Below are positions 27,281-35,679 of a stretch of 64,000 nucleotides of DNA, one piece after another (within the stretch, counting starts at the first letter, position 1; each line of letters starts with the position of its first letter). The position numbers and the translations under genes were made by a program. The notes beneath the pieces were generated by a model. That model saw only the letters and a list, made by a program, of their open reading frames with translations, searched no databases and was not told the DNA's origin. The DNA lies in NCBI RefSeq assembly GCF_003797145.1, contig NZ_RKMG01000004.1, forward strand, positions 34,874 to 98,873, in the 5' to 3' direction. This stretch comes from Aerococcus agrisoli (GTDB lineage Bacteria > Bacillota > Bacilli > Lactobacillales > Aerococcaceae).

Positions 27281-28444
27281 GTGGCTGAAAAGAGAGACTA
27301 TTATGAAGTCCTTGGCGTTTCTAAAACGGCAACTAAGGACGAAATAAAAAAAGCCTATCGAAAATTATCAAAAAAATACCATCCAGATATTAATAAAGAA
27401 GCGGATGCGGAAGAAAAATTCAAAGAAATTAGTGACGCTTATGAAGTACTAAGTGATGACCAAAAACGTGCTGCTTATGACCAATACGGCCATGCTGCAA
27501 CAGACGGCGGATTTGGTGGCGGTGGCTTCGGTGGCGGCGGTTACCAATCTTATGGTGGCGGTGGCTTTGAAGACATCTTCGAACAATTCTTTGGTGGCGG
27601 TGGTGGCGGATTTGGTGGCTTCGGTGGTTCTAGCCGTACCGCAAATCCAAATGCCCCTCAACAAGGTGATGATCTTCAATACAATATGGATCTAGAATTT
27701 GAAGAAGCTATTTTTGGGACTTCAGAAACTATTTCATATCGTCGCGAAGTGGACTGTAATGTCTGTGAAGGGTCAGGTGCTGAGCCTGGTACAGCGGTTC
27801 ATACCTGTGCAACTTGTTCAGGTACTGGTGTAGAAAAAGTTTACCAACAAACACCACTTGGACGTGTTGTATCTCAAACTGTATGTCATACATGTAATGG
27901 TAAAGGTAAAACTTTTGACCAAGCATGTCACCACTGTCATGGTGCTGGTCGTGAAACTGAAACACACAAAGTGAAAGTAAACGTTCCTGCTGGTGTTGAA
28001 GATGGCCAAAGCATGCGTTTAAACGGACAAGGTAACGAAGGTAAAAACAAGGGACCTGCTGGACACTTATATGTTGTCTTCCGTGTAAAACGTAGCGAAG
28101 TATTCGAACGTAACGGTGCTGAAATTAAGTACGAATTACCAATCAACTTTGCCCAAGCGGCTTTAGGTGATGAAGTAGAAGTACCTACAGTTCATGGTAA
28201 AGTAAACATGAAAGTGCCTGCTGGTACACAAACAGGTACAAGTTTCCGCCTAAAAGGTAAGGGTGCACCAAAATTAAATGGTAATACGAATGGTGATCAA
28301 ACGGTTACTGTACGTGTTGTTACACCAAAACACTTAAATGATGAACAAAAAGCTTCTTTACGTGCTTTTGCACGTGCTTCAAATGCAGAAGTAAGTGAAG
28401 AAGACAAAGGTTTCTTCGATAAATTGAAAGATGCCTTCTCTTAA
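27281..28444 (+). CDS. dnaJ: Chaperone protein DnaJ
   Basis: A 387-residue type I Hsp40. It has a J domain with HPD at residues 34-36, then a Gly/Phe-rich stretch from about 70 to 125. Four CxxCxGxG zinc repeats follow ([32 protein letters not shown]), and then the C-terminal peptide-binding domains. It delivers unfolded substrates to DnaK and stimulates its ATPase. The start is GTG at 27281 behind GGGGGAG. It is the last gene of the hrcA operon. Confidence 0.96.
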   Translation: MAEKRDYYEVLGVSKTATKDEIKKAYRKLSKKYHPDINKEADAEEKFKEISDAYEVLSDDQKRAAYDQYGHAATDGGFGGGGFGGGGYQSYGGGGFEDIFEQFFGGGGGGFGGFGGSSRTANPNAPQQGDDLQYNMDLEFEEAIFGTSETISYRREVDCNVCEGSGAEPGTAVHTCATCSGTGVEKVYQQTPLGRVVSQTVCHTCNGKGKTFDQACHHCHGAGRETETHKVKVNVPAGVEDGQSMRLNGQGNEGKNKGPAGHLYVVFRVKRSEVFERNGAEIKYELPINFAQAALGDEVEVPTVHGKVNMKVPAGTQTGTSFRLKGKGAPKLNGNTNGDQTVTVRVVTPKHLNDEQKASLRAFARASNAEVSEEDKGFFDKLKDAFS

Positions 28445-28467
28445 TATCATTATTTTATGAAAATGAC

Positions 28468-28516
28468 AAAAGAGTCTGAGAAAAGTATTTTTACTTTTAA
28501 CTCAGACTCTTTTTTA
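28468..28516 (+). terminator. Intrinsic terminator after dnaJ
   Basis: A perfect 13-bp stem AAAAGAGTCTGAG (28468-28480) with CTCAGACTCTTTT (28501-28513) is followed by more T residues. Confidence 0.92.
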
Positions 28517-28556
28517 TCAATCAGCATGTCACCGTACCACAGAGGCTTTCTAAATA

Positions 28557-28585
28557 TTGTGGTATGAAGCCTTTTTTGCTATAAT
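28557..28585 (+). promoter_or_regulatory. lepA promoter
   Basis: TTGTGG (28557-28562), a 17-bp spacer and an extended TGC-TATAAT (hexamer 28580-28585) lie about 35 bp before lepA. Confidence 0.65.
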
Positions 28586-28618
28586 GATAATTGCTGAAAA
28601 ACTAGAGGGGGATGGAAA

Positions 28619-30442
28619 ATGAATATCCAAGAAATGAAAGCAAGACAAGAAAAAATTAGAAATTTTTCCATCATCGCGCACATTGACCATGGTAAATCTA
28701 CGCTAGCTGACCGTATTTTACAGAATACAGGAACAGTTTCTGAACGTGAGATGCATGCTCAAATGTTAGATTCTATGGATCTTGAACAAGAACGAGGCAT
28801 TACAATCAAATTGAATGCCATTGAATTAGAATATAAAGCTAATGATGGTGAAACCTATATTTTTCATTTAATCGATACACCGGGACACGTCGACTTCACC
28901 TATGAAGTTTCACGTTCTCTTGCGGCCTGTGAAGGGGCTGTCTTAGTCGTTGATGCGGCACAAGGGATTGAGGCACAAACACTTGCCAATGTTTACCTTG
29001 CTGTTGAAAATGACCTAGAAATCATTCCAGTTATCAATAAAATCGATTTACCTGCTGCAGACCCAGAAAAAGTCCGCCAAGAAATCGAAGATGTGATTGG
29101 TATTGATGCTTCTGAAGCAGTATTAACATCTGCGAAAGCAAATATTGGTATCGATGAATTATTAGAAGAAATCGTAGCCAAAGTACCAGCACCAACTGGT
29201 GACCTAGATGCACCTGTACAAGCATTGATTTTTGACTCAGTATACGATGCATACCGTGGGGTTGTATTAAGTGTACGTGTGGAAAATGGGGTGATCCGTT
29301 CAGGCGATACGATTCAAATTATGTCTAATGGGAAAAAATTTGAAGTTACCGAATTGGGGATCATGTCACCAAAACCAATTCCTCGTGACTATCTAATGGC
29401 TGGTGATGTTGGGTACATTACAGCATCAATCAAAACGATTCAAGATACACGTGTAGGGGATACTGTTACTTTAGCAACAAACCCTGCTAGTGAACCACTA
29501 GACGAATACAAAGCAATGAATCCAATGGTTTACTGTGGTCTATATCCAGTAGACTCAGCGGACTACGAAGATCTACGTGAAGCCCTAGAGAAATTGCAAT
29601 TAAACGATGCTTCTTTAGAGTTTGAAGCGGAATCTTCTCAAGCCTTAGGTTTCGGTTACCGTTGTGGTTTCTTAGGTATGTTACATATGGATGTTATTCA
29701 AGAACGTTTAGAACGTGAATTTAACATCGATTTGATTGCAACATCACCGTCCGTAATCTACCACATTTATAAAACAGATGGCACTATGGTTGAAGTAGCT
29801 AACCCATCTGAAATGCCAGATCCAACTACAATTGATTACATTGAAGAACCAATTGTGAAAGCAAATATCATGGTGCCTCAAGAATACGTTGGTGCTGTTA
29901 TGGAACTTGCGCAACGTAAACGTGGTACGTTTATCACAATGGATTATCTAGATGATATTCGTGTGGATGTGAAATACGAATTACCATTGTCTGAAATTGT
30001 ATTTGATTTCTTTGACCAATTAAAATCATCAACCAAGGGTTATGCATCTCTTGATTATGAATTGGCAGGTTATTCACGTTCAAACTTAGTGAAACTGGAC
30101 GTTTTATTAAATGGTGACGTTGTTGATGCATTATCAATCATCGTCCACAAAGACTTTGCTGAAAAGCGTGGTCGTGCGTTAGTTATCAAATTGAAAGAAG
30201 TTATTCCACGTCAACAATTCGAAGTGCCTATCCAAGCTGCAATTGGTCATAAGATCATTGCGCGTACCAATATCAAAGCCTTACGTAAAGATGTAACGGC
30301 CAAGTTATATGGTGGGGATGTTACCCGTCGTCAAAAACTATTGAAGAAACAAAAAGCAGGTAAGAAACGTATGAAAGCCATTGGTTCGGTAGAAGTACCG
30401 CAAGAAGCTTTCTTAGCCATCTTAGACATGGACGAAGAATAA
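28619..30442 (+). CDS. lepA: Elongation factor 4 (LepA)
   Basis: A 607-residue translational GTPase that back-translocates or remodels stalled ribosomes. The G domain starts with AHIDHGKST (residues 20-28), followed by switch regions RGITIK and DTPGH and the NKID motif. The LepA-specific C-terminal domain is complete, ending with the basic [20 protein letters not shown] region. Length is standard. The ribosome site is GAGGGGG. It sits downstream of dnaJ but has its own promoter and terminator. Confidence 0.97.
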   Translation: MNIQEMKARQEKIRNFSIIAHIDHGKSTLADRILQNTGTVSEREMHAQMLDSMDLEQERGITIKLNAIELEYKANDGETYIFHLIDTPGHVDFTYEVSRSLAACEGAVLVVDAAQGIEAQTLANVYLAVENDLEIIPVINKIDLPAADPEKVRQEIEDVIGIDASEAVLTSAKANIGIDELLEEIVAKVPAPTGDLDAPVQALIFDSVYDAYRGVVLSVRVENGVIRSGDTIQIMSNGKKFEVTELGIMSPKPIPRDYLMAGDVGYITASIKTIQDTRVGDTVTLATNPASEPLDEYKAMNPMVYCGLYPVDSADYEDLREALEKLQLNDASLEFEAESSQALGFGYRCGFLGMLHMDVIQERLEREFNIDLIATSPSVIYHIYKTDGTMVEVANPSEMPDPTTIDYIEEPIVKANIMVPQEYVGAVMELAQRKRGTFITMDYLDDIRVDVKYELPLSEIVFDFFDQLKSSTKGYASLDYELAGYSRSNLVKLDVLLNGDVVDALSIIVHKDFAEKRGRALVIKLKEVIPRQQFEVPIQAAIGHKIIARTNIKALRKDVTAKLYGGDVTRRQKLLKKQKAGKKRMKAIGSVEVPQEAFLAILDMDEE

Positions 30443-30457
30443 TTACTCTTATACATA

Positions 30458-30502
30458 AAAAGAAGAGAACAGTTTTTAAAAGAAACGTTCTCTTCTTTTT
30501 TA
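30458..30502 (+). terminator. Intrinsic terminator after lepA
   Basis: A perfect 14-bp stem AAAAAGAAGAGAAC (30458-30471) with GTTCTCTTCTTTTT (30487-30500). A-rich and T-rich flanks on both sides allow function in both directions. Confidence 0.9.
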
Positions 30503-30530
30503 TTTAAAAAATATTACTTACATGAGATTA

Positions 30531-30690
30531 GAGGACTGGAAGTGTAGTTCCTTAGCCGTGAAAGAGCATGAAATCGAGACCTTGGCTCGATTTCAAAGCG
30601 AAAGACCTTGGCTTTCGCTGGTGCCACGGCGAATAGGAACGTACACTATAAGGACGAAAATCGAAGATTTTATGCATTTCCTAGCGTCTT
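30531..30690. repeat. Structured intergenic element (candidate mobile repeat or structured RNA)
   Basis: A 160-bp stretch that folds back at several levels. Hairpin 1 is GAAATCGAG (30570-30578) with CTCGATTTC (30586-30594). Hairpin 2 is GCGAAAG (30598-30604) with CTTTCGC (30612-30618). Both have the identical 7-nt loop ACCTTGG. They are enclosed by a long stem: AGTGTA, GTTCC and GCCGTG (30541-30560) pair with CACGGC, GGAAC and TACACT (30625-30647). A third hairpin, AAAATC-GAA-GATTTT (30657-30671), follows. GGAAGTG (30538-30544) can pair with CATTTCC (30675-30681). The base composition is richer in GC than the surroundings. No credible protein is encoded. I do not recognise the family. Confidence 0.7.
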
Positions 30691-30699
30691 TATTCTGTC

Positions 30700-31299
30700 T
30701 TAGACATCAGGGTTTTGGTGAATATTCTTGCGCACAAAGTTGATTTGATTAGGGATGACTAAACAAACTAGGGTAATAAATAGGGCATACAACATGGCAC
30801 GAGGCATGATAGTTGCGGACAATATTAATCCTAACACTTTAATGATGATATCTATTATATGCCAAGGCTTCATTCGAAAAGGTTGTTTATGTACGGGTTC
30901 TTTATCAGCATTGAATCGTGCAACGGTACTGTGCATCACCATATTTGAAAAAGTTATGGCTAATACAATAATACCGTAGAAAACTTGGGCACTGGCGTTC
31001 GACAAATCTTCAGACACAATGGAGGTAGCATAAGGAAATAAGGAGGAGAAAAATAGCATGACTAAGGTTGCCCAAATAGTCCGGTTATTGATCTTACTTA
31101 CTAAATACCATTCATTATGTAAATTGATCCACATGATACCTAACCAAAAATAAGACAAACAGTAGGCAAAAAAGTTTTCGCGTAAAGCCCAGAAACCTTC
31201 AAATGAAACTGGGTCTGGCTTCGCTAACTCAATCACAAGTAGGGTCATGATGATAGCAAGCATAGCATCGATAAAAGCAATTAATCTGTCTTTATTCAA
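30700..31299 (-). CDS. TMEM175/DUF1211-family membrane protein (putative potassium channel)
   Basis: A 199-residue protein with about six hydrophobic segments. The N-terminal segment RLIAFIDAMLAIIMTLLVIEL matches the TMEM175 pattern (FxD near the start of helix 1), which lines the pore in bacterial TMEM175 potassium channels. The rest has alternating membrane helices ending in a basic tail. I chose the TTG at 31299, 7 nt from GGAGG, which puts the conserved motif at the N-terminus; the longer frame begins at a TTG without a ribosome site. The gene ends 9 bp from the structured element. Channel function is by family only. Confidence 0.82.
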   Translation of the reverse strand: MNKDRLIAFIDAMLAIIMTLLVIELAKPDPVSFEGFWALRENFFAYCLSYFWLGIMWINLHNEWYLVSKINNRTIWATLVMLFFSSLFPYATSIVSEDLSNASAQVFYGIIVLAITFSNMVMHSTVARFNADKEPVHKQPFRMKPWHIIDIIIKVLGLILSATIMPRAMLYALFITLVCLVIPNQINFVRKNIHQNPDV

Positions 31300-31457
31300 A
31301 GTTTTTCCTCCTTTTAAAATATTACTCAAAGTATATCACTTCTTTGATGCAAGATAAAATATAGACTAAGCTTAATTGTCTTTATTTTTAGGATATAATT
31401 TGACTTAGAGTGGGCTTCAAGGTATATATTATATAAATATTAAAGGAGTGTGATGAA

Positions 31458-32492
31458 ATGAAAGCAGCTGTTTTCGTTGAACCTGGTCAAATGACCGTTG
31501 AAGAGGCGGAGATTCCTAAAATTCAAGCCCCGCATGATGCCATTATTAAAGTGGTCCGTGCCTGTGTATGTGGTTCAGACTTATGGTGGTACCGTGGTAT
31601 TTCTAAAAAAGCTTCGGGATCATATGTAGGCCATGAAGCGATAGGGATTGTAGAAGAAGTTGGATCTGCAGTGACGCATGTACAAAAAGGTGATTTCGTA
31701 ATTGTACCTTTTACCAATGGCTGTGGTCATTGTGCAGCATGTAAAGCTGGATTTGATGGTGATTGTACTACTTTTAAAAATGGTGCGGTTGGTTTCCAAG
31801 CTGAATATTTACGCTATGTTAGTGGGGATTGGGGTTTAGTGAAAATTCCTGGTCAACCGAGTGATTATTCTGCTGATATGCTCAAATCATTTACGACTTT
31901 AGCAGATGTGATGGCGACTGGTTACCATGCGGCTAAATCTGCTGAAGTGAAACCGGGCGATACAGTTGTCATTGTCGGGGATGGTGCTGTTGGCTTATGT
32001 GGCGTTATTGGTGCTAAACTGCTTGGTGCAGACCGTATTATTATGATGAGTCGTCATGAAGATCGCCAAAAATTAGCGCTAGAATTTGGTGCGACAGACA
32101 TCATTGCTGAACGTGGTGAAGAAGGAATTGCTAAAGTACTTGAATTAACCGGTGAAGGTGCGGATGCTGTGCTAGAATGTGTTGGTTCTCAATTATCTGT
32201 AGAGACGGCGGTACAATTAGGTCGTGCAGGATCAATTGTGGGGCGTGTTGGTGTACCACATATTGATGAATTGGATACCAATAAATTATTCTGGAAAAAT
32301 ATCGGCCTTCGTGGCGGACGTGCCGCAGTTACAACGCATGACCGTGAAATTTTACTAGAAGCTGTCCTAGATGGTCGTATTAATCCAGGAAAAGTTTTCA
32401 CTCAATCATTTGACTTGGATCAAGTGCAAGAGGCTTACCAAGCAATGGATGAACGTAAAGCAATTAAATCCTTGCTCGTGATCTCAGATTAA
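31458..32492 (+). CDS. Zinc-dependent alcohol dehydrogenase family protein
   Basis: A 344-residue medium-chain dehydrogenase. Catalytic zinc ligands are seen as C38 (CGSD) and GHE at 58-60. The structural zinc site is complete: C89, C92, C95 and C103. A Rossmann motif (VVIVGDGAVGLCG) precedes the C-terminal domain. It oxidises an alcohol or reduces an aldehyde with NAD(P); the substrate is not readable. The ribosome site is AAAGGAG, and TATAAT at 31394-31399 is a likely -10. Single gene. Confidence 0.88.
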   Translation: MKAAVFVEPGQMTVEEAEIPKIQAPHDAIIKVVRACVCGSDLWWYRGISKKASGSYVGHEAIGIVEEVGSAVTHVQKGDFVIVPFTNGCGHCAACKAGFDGDCTTFKNGAVGFQAEYLRYVSGDWGLVKIPGQPSDYSADMLKSFTTLADVMATGYHAAKSAEVKPGDTVVIVGDGAVGLCGVIGAKLLGADRIIMMSRHEDRQKLALEFGATDIIAERGEEGIAKVLELTGEGADAVLECVGSQLSVETAVQLGRAGSIVGRVGVPHIDELDTNKLFWKNIGLRGGRAAVTTHDREILLEAVLDGRINPGKVFTQSFDLDQVQEAYQAMDERKAIKSLLVISD

Positions 32493-32527
32493 ATATTTGT
32501 GTTGATGATTCAGAAAATATAAGCAAA

Positions 32528-32565
32528 ATGCCTGTATGTATTTGTTTGCATGCGGGTATTTTTGT
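32528..32565 (+). terminator. Probable terminator after the alcohol dehydrogenase gene
   Basis: An 11-bp arm (32528-32538) pairs with 32549-32559, using several G-U pairs, and a T-run follows. A weaker hairpin than the others in this window. Confidence 0.5.
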
Positions 32566-32665
32566 GTGCATTGTCCTTTTGCCAAAAAGTAAATGAAAAA
32601 GAGTACTATTGAATTTGGGAATATATGCGTATAATAGAGGAAAATAGTTAGTAAAGGGTGATTGC

Positions 32666-33184
32666 ATGATTTTATCAGGTAAAAAAATTGCTGAAGAACA
32701 AGGCAAGGGGATTAATATTACGCCTTTCAATGAAGCTCAGGTGAATCCGAACTCATATAATTTACGTTTATCGAATGAGTTGGCGTATTATGAAGATGAT
32801 GTGCTGGATATGAAAAAATTGCCTACTTTAAAACAGATTGAAATTCCTGAAGAGGGGTATTTATTAGAGCCGGGTAAATTGTATTTAGGGCGTACGGTTG
32901 AATATACGGAAACGAGTAAGTATGTACCTATGCTTGAAGGTCGTTCTTCGATTGGTCGTTTAGGTCTGTACATTCATGTGACGGCAGGTTTCGGGGATGT
33001 TGGTTTTTCTGGGTATTGGACATTAGAGATGCATTGTTTACAGCCAATTATTATCTACCCAAATGTTGAAATTTGCCAAATTTACTACCATACAATTAAT
33101 GGGGAGTATGACTTGTATACTTCTGGTAAATATGCCAATAACAAAGGGATTCAAGCTTCACACTTATATTTAGATTTCCAATAA
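32666..33184 (+). CDS. dcd: dCTP deaminase-like protein
   Basis: A 172-residue trimeric dUTPase-fold protein. The conserved core LEGRSSIGRLGLYIHVTAG, followed by GFGDVGFSGYWTLE, matches Dcd and contains the serine/arginine pair and the catalytic glutamate (TLE). Dcd deaminates dCTP to dUTP for dTMP synthesis. Some Gram-positive relatives are bifunctional and also release pyrophosphate. The C-terminal lid segment is short but present (KGIQASHLYLDFQ). Single gene with a weak terminator. Confidence 0.88.
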   Translation: MILSGKKIAEEQGKGINITPFNEAQVNPNSYNLRLSNELAYYEDDVLDMKKLPTLKQIEIPEEGYLLEPGKLYLGRTVEYTETSKYVPMLEGRSSIGRLGLYIHVTAGFGDVGFSGYWTLEMHCLQPIIIYPNVEICQIYYHTINGEYDLYTSGKYANNKGIQASHLYLDFQ

Positions 33185-33219
33185 GATAAACGCCACAAAA
33201 GTATGAAGATTTTGTGAAG

Positions 33220-33244
33220 AAAAGCCTTAAAATAGGTTTTTATG
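33220..33244 (+). terminator. Weak terminator after dcd
   Basis: AAAAGCCT (33220-33227) pairs with AGGTTTTT (33234-33241), including one G-U pair, and ends in Ts. Confidence 0.45.
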
Positions 33245-33259
33245 TGAAATCAGACTTGG

Positions 33260-33297
33260 TTTGACCAAATTTGACATTGCTTAGTATATAATATATA
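33260..33297 (+). promoter_or_regulatory. ftsH promoter with CtsR-like box
   Basis: TTTGACC-AAA-TTTGACA (33260-33276) matches the reverse of the CtsR operator RGTCAAA-NAN-RGTCAAA at 13 of 14 heptad positions, with a different middle spacer base. Its second half supplies the -35 TTGACA (33271-33276). The -10 is in the AT-rich 33287-33297. The operator therefore overlaps the promoter. Confidence 0.6.
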
Positions 33298-33376
33298 TGT
33301 AGTTGAAATAAAGCTAATTTTTTGGCTAATAAAGAACTCGTGTTGTTTAAAATATTAAATGATCAGGAGTGTATAT

Positions 33377-35254
33377 ATGAGCAAATCACAAAAAAATAAA
33401 GACAAGAAAAAACGGTCTGGGATCGGGAAATTTGGCGATAATTTTAATTTCTTCAATTCCATGTGGCTGATTTTGATTATCATTTTCGGTTTAAACTTGC
33501 TGATACCTGCCGTTACCAATATGCAGGTAAAAGAAGTGCCTTATTCAACTTTTGTCAGTCAAGTTGATGCAGGTAGTGTAACAAATGTAGATATTAATAC
33601 ATACGATGTGACATGGACAACCGAAGAGGATGGCAAAACCCAAGCTTACACGGCGGGTAAAGTGGATGATCCACAATTAGTGGAACGTCTAGAAGAAAAT
33701 AATGTTACTTATTCGACAGAAATTTACCGTCCTACATCACCAATCGTGTCCTTCTTATTGAGTTTCATCTTACCATTCGCCATTATTTACTGGTTAATGG
33801 GTAAATTGATGCGCCGTTTAACAGGTGGTAATGATGGAAAAATCGACTTATCTGGTGGTGGCGGATTCGGTGGGATGAACTTTGGTAAATCAGATGCTAA
33901 GATTTATGTGAAGTCAGATAATTCAAGAACTTTCACAGATGTGGCTGGTCAAGATGAAGCGAAGGAATCCTTAGAAGAAGTTGTTGATTACCTGAAAAAT
34001 CCTAAGAAATATAAAGCCATTGGTGCCCAAGCGCCTCGTGGTGTCTTATTAGTGGGACCTCCAGGGACTGGTAAAACCTTGATGGCACAAGCCGTTGCGG
34101 GTGAAGCCAATGTGCCGTTCTTCTCAATCGCTGGTTCTGAATTCGTTGAAATGTTTGTTGGTCGTGGTGCTGCGAAAGTACGTGACTTATTCAAACAAGC
34201 CAATGAAAAAGCCCCATGTATTGTTTTCATCGATGAGATTGATACAATCGGTAAATCTCGTGAAAATAACATGTCAACTAACGATGAACGAGAACAAACC
34301 TTAAACCAATTACTAACTGAAATGGATGGGTTCGAAGGTGACAAGGGTGTTATTATTCTTGCTGCTACTAACCGTCCTGAATCATTAGATAAAGCCTTGT
34401 TACGTCCAGGTCGTTTTGACCGTCAAATTTCTATGGAATTGCCTGACTTAAAAGGCCGTGAAGAAATTTTACGTGTCCACGCCAAAGACTACAAAATGGG
34501 TGCCAACATCGATTACCGTTACATCGCTCGCGCAACAGCAGGTGCATCCGGTGCCGATTTAGCAAACATTATTAACGAAGCAGGTTTACGCGCTGTTCGT
34601 AACAACCACACTGAAATCTCGCAAATTGATTTGGATGAATCAGTGGATGTTGTCTTGGCAGGTCAAATCAAGAAAAATGATATTTTATCTGCTGAAGAAC
34701 GCCGTATCGTTTCATACCACGAAATCGGTCATGCCTTGGTTGCAGCAAAACAATCTGGCTCCGCACCAGTGGAGAAAATTACGATTATCCCACGTACATC
34801 CGGTGCTTTAGGTTACACCATGCAAGTGGAAAGTGGCGAGAAGTCATTATATACTAAGCAAGAATTGTATAACCAATTAATGACCTTGGCTGGTGGTCGT
34901 GCGGCAGAAGAAGTCGTCTTCGGTCAAATCACAACCGGTGCGTCAAATGATATTCAAAAAATGACGAAAATTGCCCGTGCTATGGTAACCCAATACGGTA
35001 TGTCAGACACCTTCGGCATGATGCAATTGGAAACGCAAACCAATAGATACCTTTCTGACAACACGCAACTTCAAATATCTGGCGGTACAGCAGAAAAAGC
35101 TGACCAAGAAGTCATTTCCTTGATCAAACGTGCCCACCAAGAAGCTGGTGAAATCTTAATGAATAGCCGTGAAAAACTAGATGAATTAGCGGAATACTTA
35201 ATTCAAGAAGAAACCATTACTGGTGAACAATTCATGAAGATCTTAAATAAATAA
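33377..35254 (+). CDS. ftsH: ATP-dependent zinc metalloprotease FtsH
   Basis: A 625-residue membrane-bound AAA+ protease. Two N-terminal membrane segments (about 28-48 and 123-145) flank an extracellular domain. Walker A is GPPGTGKT (227-234), Walker B is IVFIDEID, and the arginine region is LRPGRFDRQI. The zinc site is HEIGH (448-452), where the usual form is HEAGH. The protease domain (IPRTSGALGYTM, ending EETITGEQFMKIL) and the lack of a long tail recall clostridial FtsH rather than the usual lactobacillal one of about 700 residues. I chose ATG 33377, 7 nt from AGGAG. A paralogue elsewhere is likely. Confidence 0.93.
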   Translation: MSKSQKNKDKKKRSGIGKFGDNFNFFNSMWLILIIIFGLNLLIPAVTNMQVKEVPYSTFVSQVDAGSVTNVDINTYDVTWTTEEDGKTQAYTAGKVDDPQLVERLEENNVTYSTEIYRPTSPIVSFLLSFILPFAIIYWLMGKLMRRLTGGNDGKIDLSGGGGFGGMNFGKSDAKIYVKSDNSRTFTDVAGQDEAKESLEEVVDYLKNPKKYKAIGAQAPRGVLLVGPPGTGKTLMAQAVAGEANVPFFSIAGSEFVEMFVGRGAAKVRDLFKQANEKAPCIVFIDEIDTIGKSRENNMSTNDEREQTLNQLLTEMDGFEGDKGVIILAATNRPESLDKALLRPGRFDRQISMELPDLKGREEILRVHAKDYKMGANIDYRYIARATAGASGADLANIINEAGLRAVRNNHTEISQIDLDESVDVVLAGQIKKNDILSAEERRIVSYHEIGHALVAAKQSGSAPVEKITIIPRTSGALGYTMQVESGEKSLYTKQELYNQLMTLAGGRAAEEVVFGQITTGASNDIQKMTKIARAMVTQYGMSDTFGMMQLETQTNRYLSDNTQLQISGGTAEKADQEVISLIKRAHQEAGEILMNSREKLDELAEYLIQEETITGEQFMKILNK

Positions 35255-35266
35255 TCTGTTTCAAGC

Positions 35267-35296
35267 AAGCTGGCCTAGTGATAGGTCAGCTTTTTG
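35267..35296 (+). terminator. Intrinsic terminator after ftsH
   Basis: An 11-bp stem with one G-U pair (35267-35277 with 35282-35292) is followed by TTTTT. Confidence 0.85.
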
Positions 35297-35363
35297 ATTA
35301 GCTTTTGTCCTAACCGTTTTTCAAAAGTCATTTAATAAAAATGAGTAAATTTTAATCTTTCTA

Positions 35364-35392
35364 TTGTTTTTCTCATAGAATTCTGATATATT
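35364..35392 (+). promoter_or_regulatory. Promoter of the leucine-leader operon
   Basis: TTGTTT (35364-35369), a 17-bp spacer and an extended TGA-TATATT (hexamer 35387-35392). Transcription should start near 35399, giving a leader of about 280 nt before the binding-protein gene. Confidence 0.65.
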
Positions 35393-35446
35393 GAATGTGT
35401 TGAAAGAAAACAAGTGGATTTGATAGATATTGAGGAGGAAAGTGTA

Positions 35447-35524
35447 ATGAATCATCTAAATAACATTCAGGCATTTTCTGAATCAGTGCAACATCAAGCC
35501 TTATTATTATTATTAGCTAGGTAG
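35447..35524 (+). CDS. Leucine-rich leader peptide (attenuator control peptide)
   Basis: A 25-codon open frame with a strong AGGAGG 8 nt upstream. The product is short and polar at first and ends ALLLLLAR; the five leucines are consecutive TTA codons at 35501-35515. TTA is read by a single leucine tRNA. This is the hallmark of leader-peptide attenuation for leucine or branched-chain amino-acid genes. The terminator at 35581-35612 and a leucine/isoleucine/valine-binding-like protein gene follow. Stalling on the TTA run under leucine shortage would change folding of the RNA downstream. The peptide itself is not expected to have another role. Confidence 0.85.
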   Translation: MNHLNNIQAFSESVQHQALLLLLAR

Positions 35525-35612
35525 GATTCTGTGTAAGTGAACAGGGTCCTCTTCTTCATGAGAAGATACGGGCCCTAGCTAAGGCGGTGGCCCAGGTGGT
35601 CACCGCTTTTTT
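35513..35612 (+). promoter_or_regulatory. Leucine attenuator: alternative RNA stems and intrinsic terminator
   Basis: Three pairings are visible. (a) TTAGCTAGG (35513-35521, overlapping the last leucine codon and the Ala-Arg codons) is complementary over 9 bp to CCTAGCTAA (35574-35582). (b) A 13-bp hairpin, with AGGGTCC and TCTTCT (35543-35555) on the left and AGAAGA (35561-35566) and GGGCCCT (35570-35576) on the right, overlaps (a) by three bases. (c) The terminator GCGGTG (35584-35589) with CACCGC (35601-35606), plus flanking A-T pairs, is followed by six Ts. GGGCC (35570-35574) can also pair with GGCCC (35589-35593) in the terminator. The exact antiterminator needs folding. Confidence 0.75.
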
Positions 35613-35679
35613 GTTGGTCACTTTTAGGGAAAGACACTTGTTGTTGTTTGGTTGTGGCATTGAATTTTGGAGGTATATA

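Noticed and set aside
30522..30743. 73-codon open frame across the structured element
   Set aside because: No ribosome site, composition dictated by the hairpins, and overlap with the end of the minus-strand channel gene.
35581..35612. T-box riboswitch suggested by AGGTGGTCACCGC before the LivJ-like gene
   Set aside because: The similarity to the T-box sequence AGGGTGGNACCGCG is in the right arm of the terminator itself and is followed at once by Ts. A T-box should precede a separate terminator. The leucine-rich leader peptide with its own ribosome site explains the region better.
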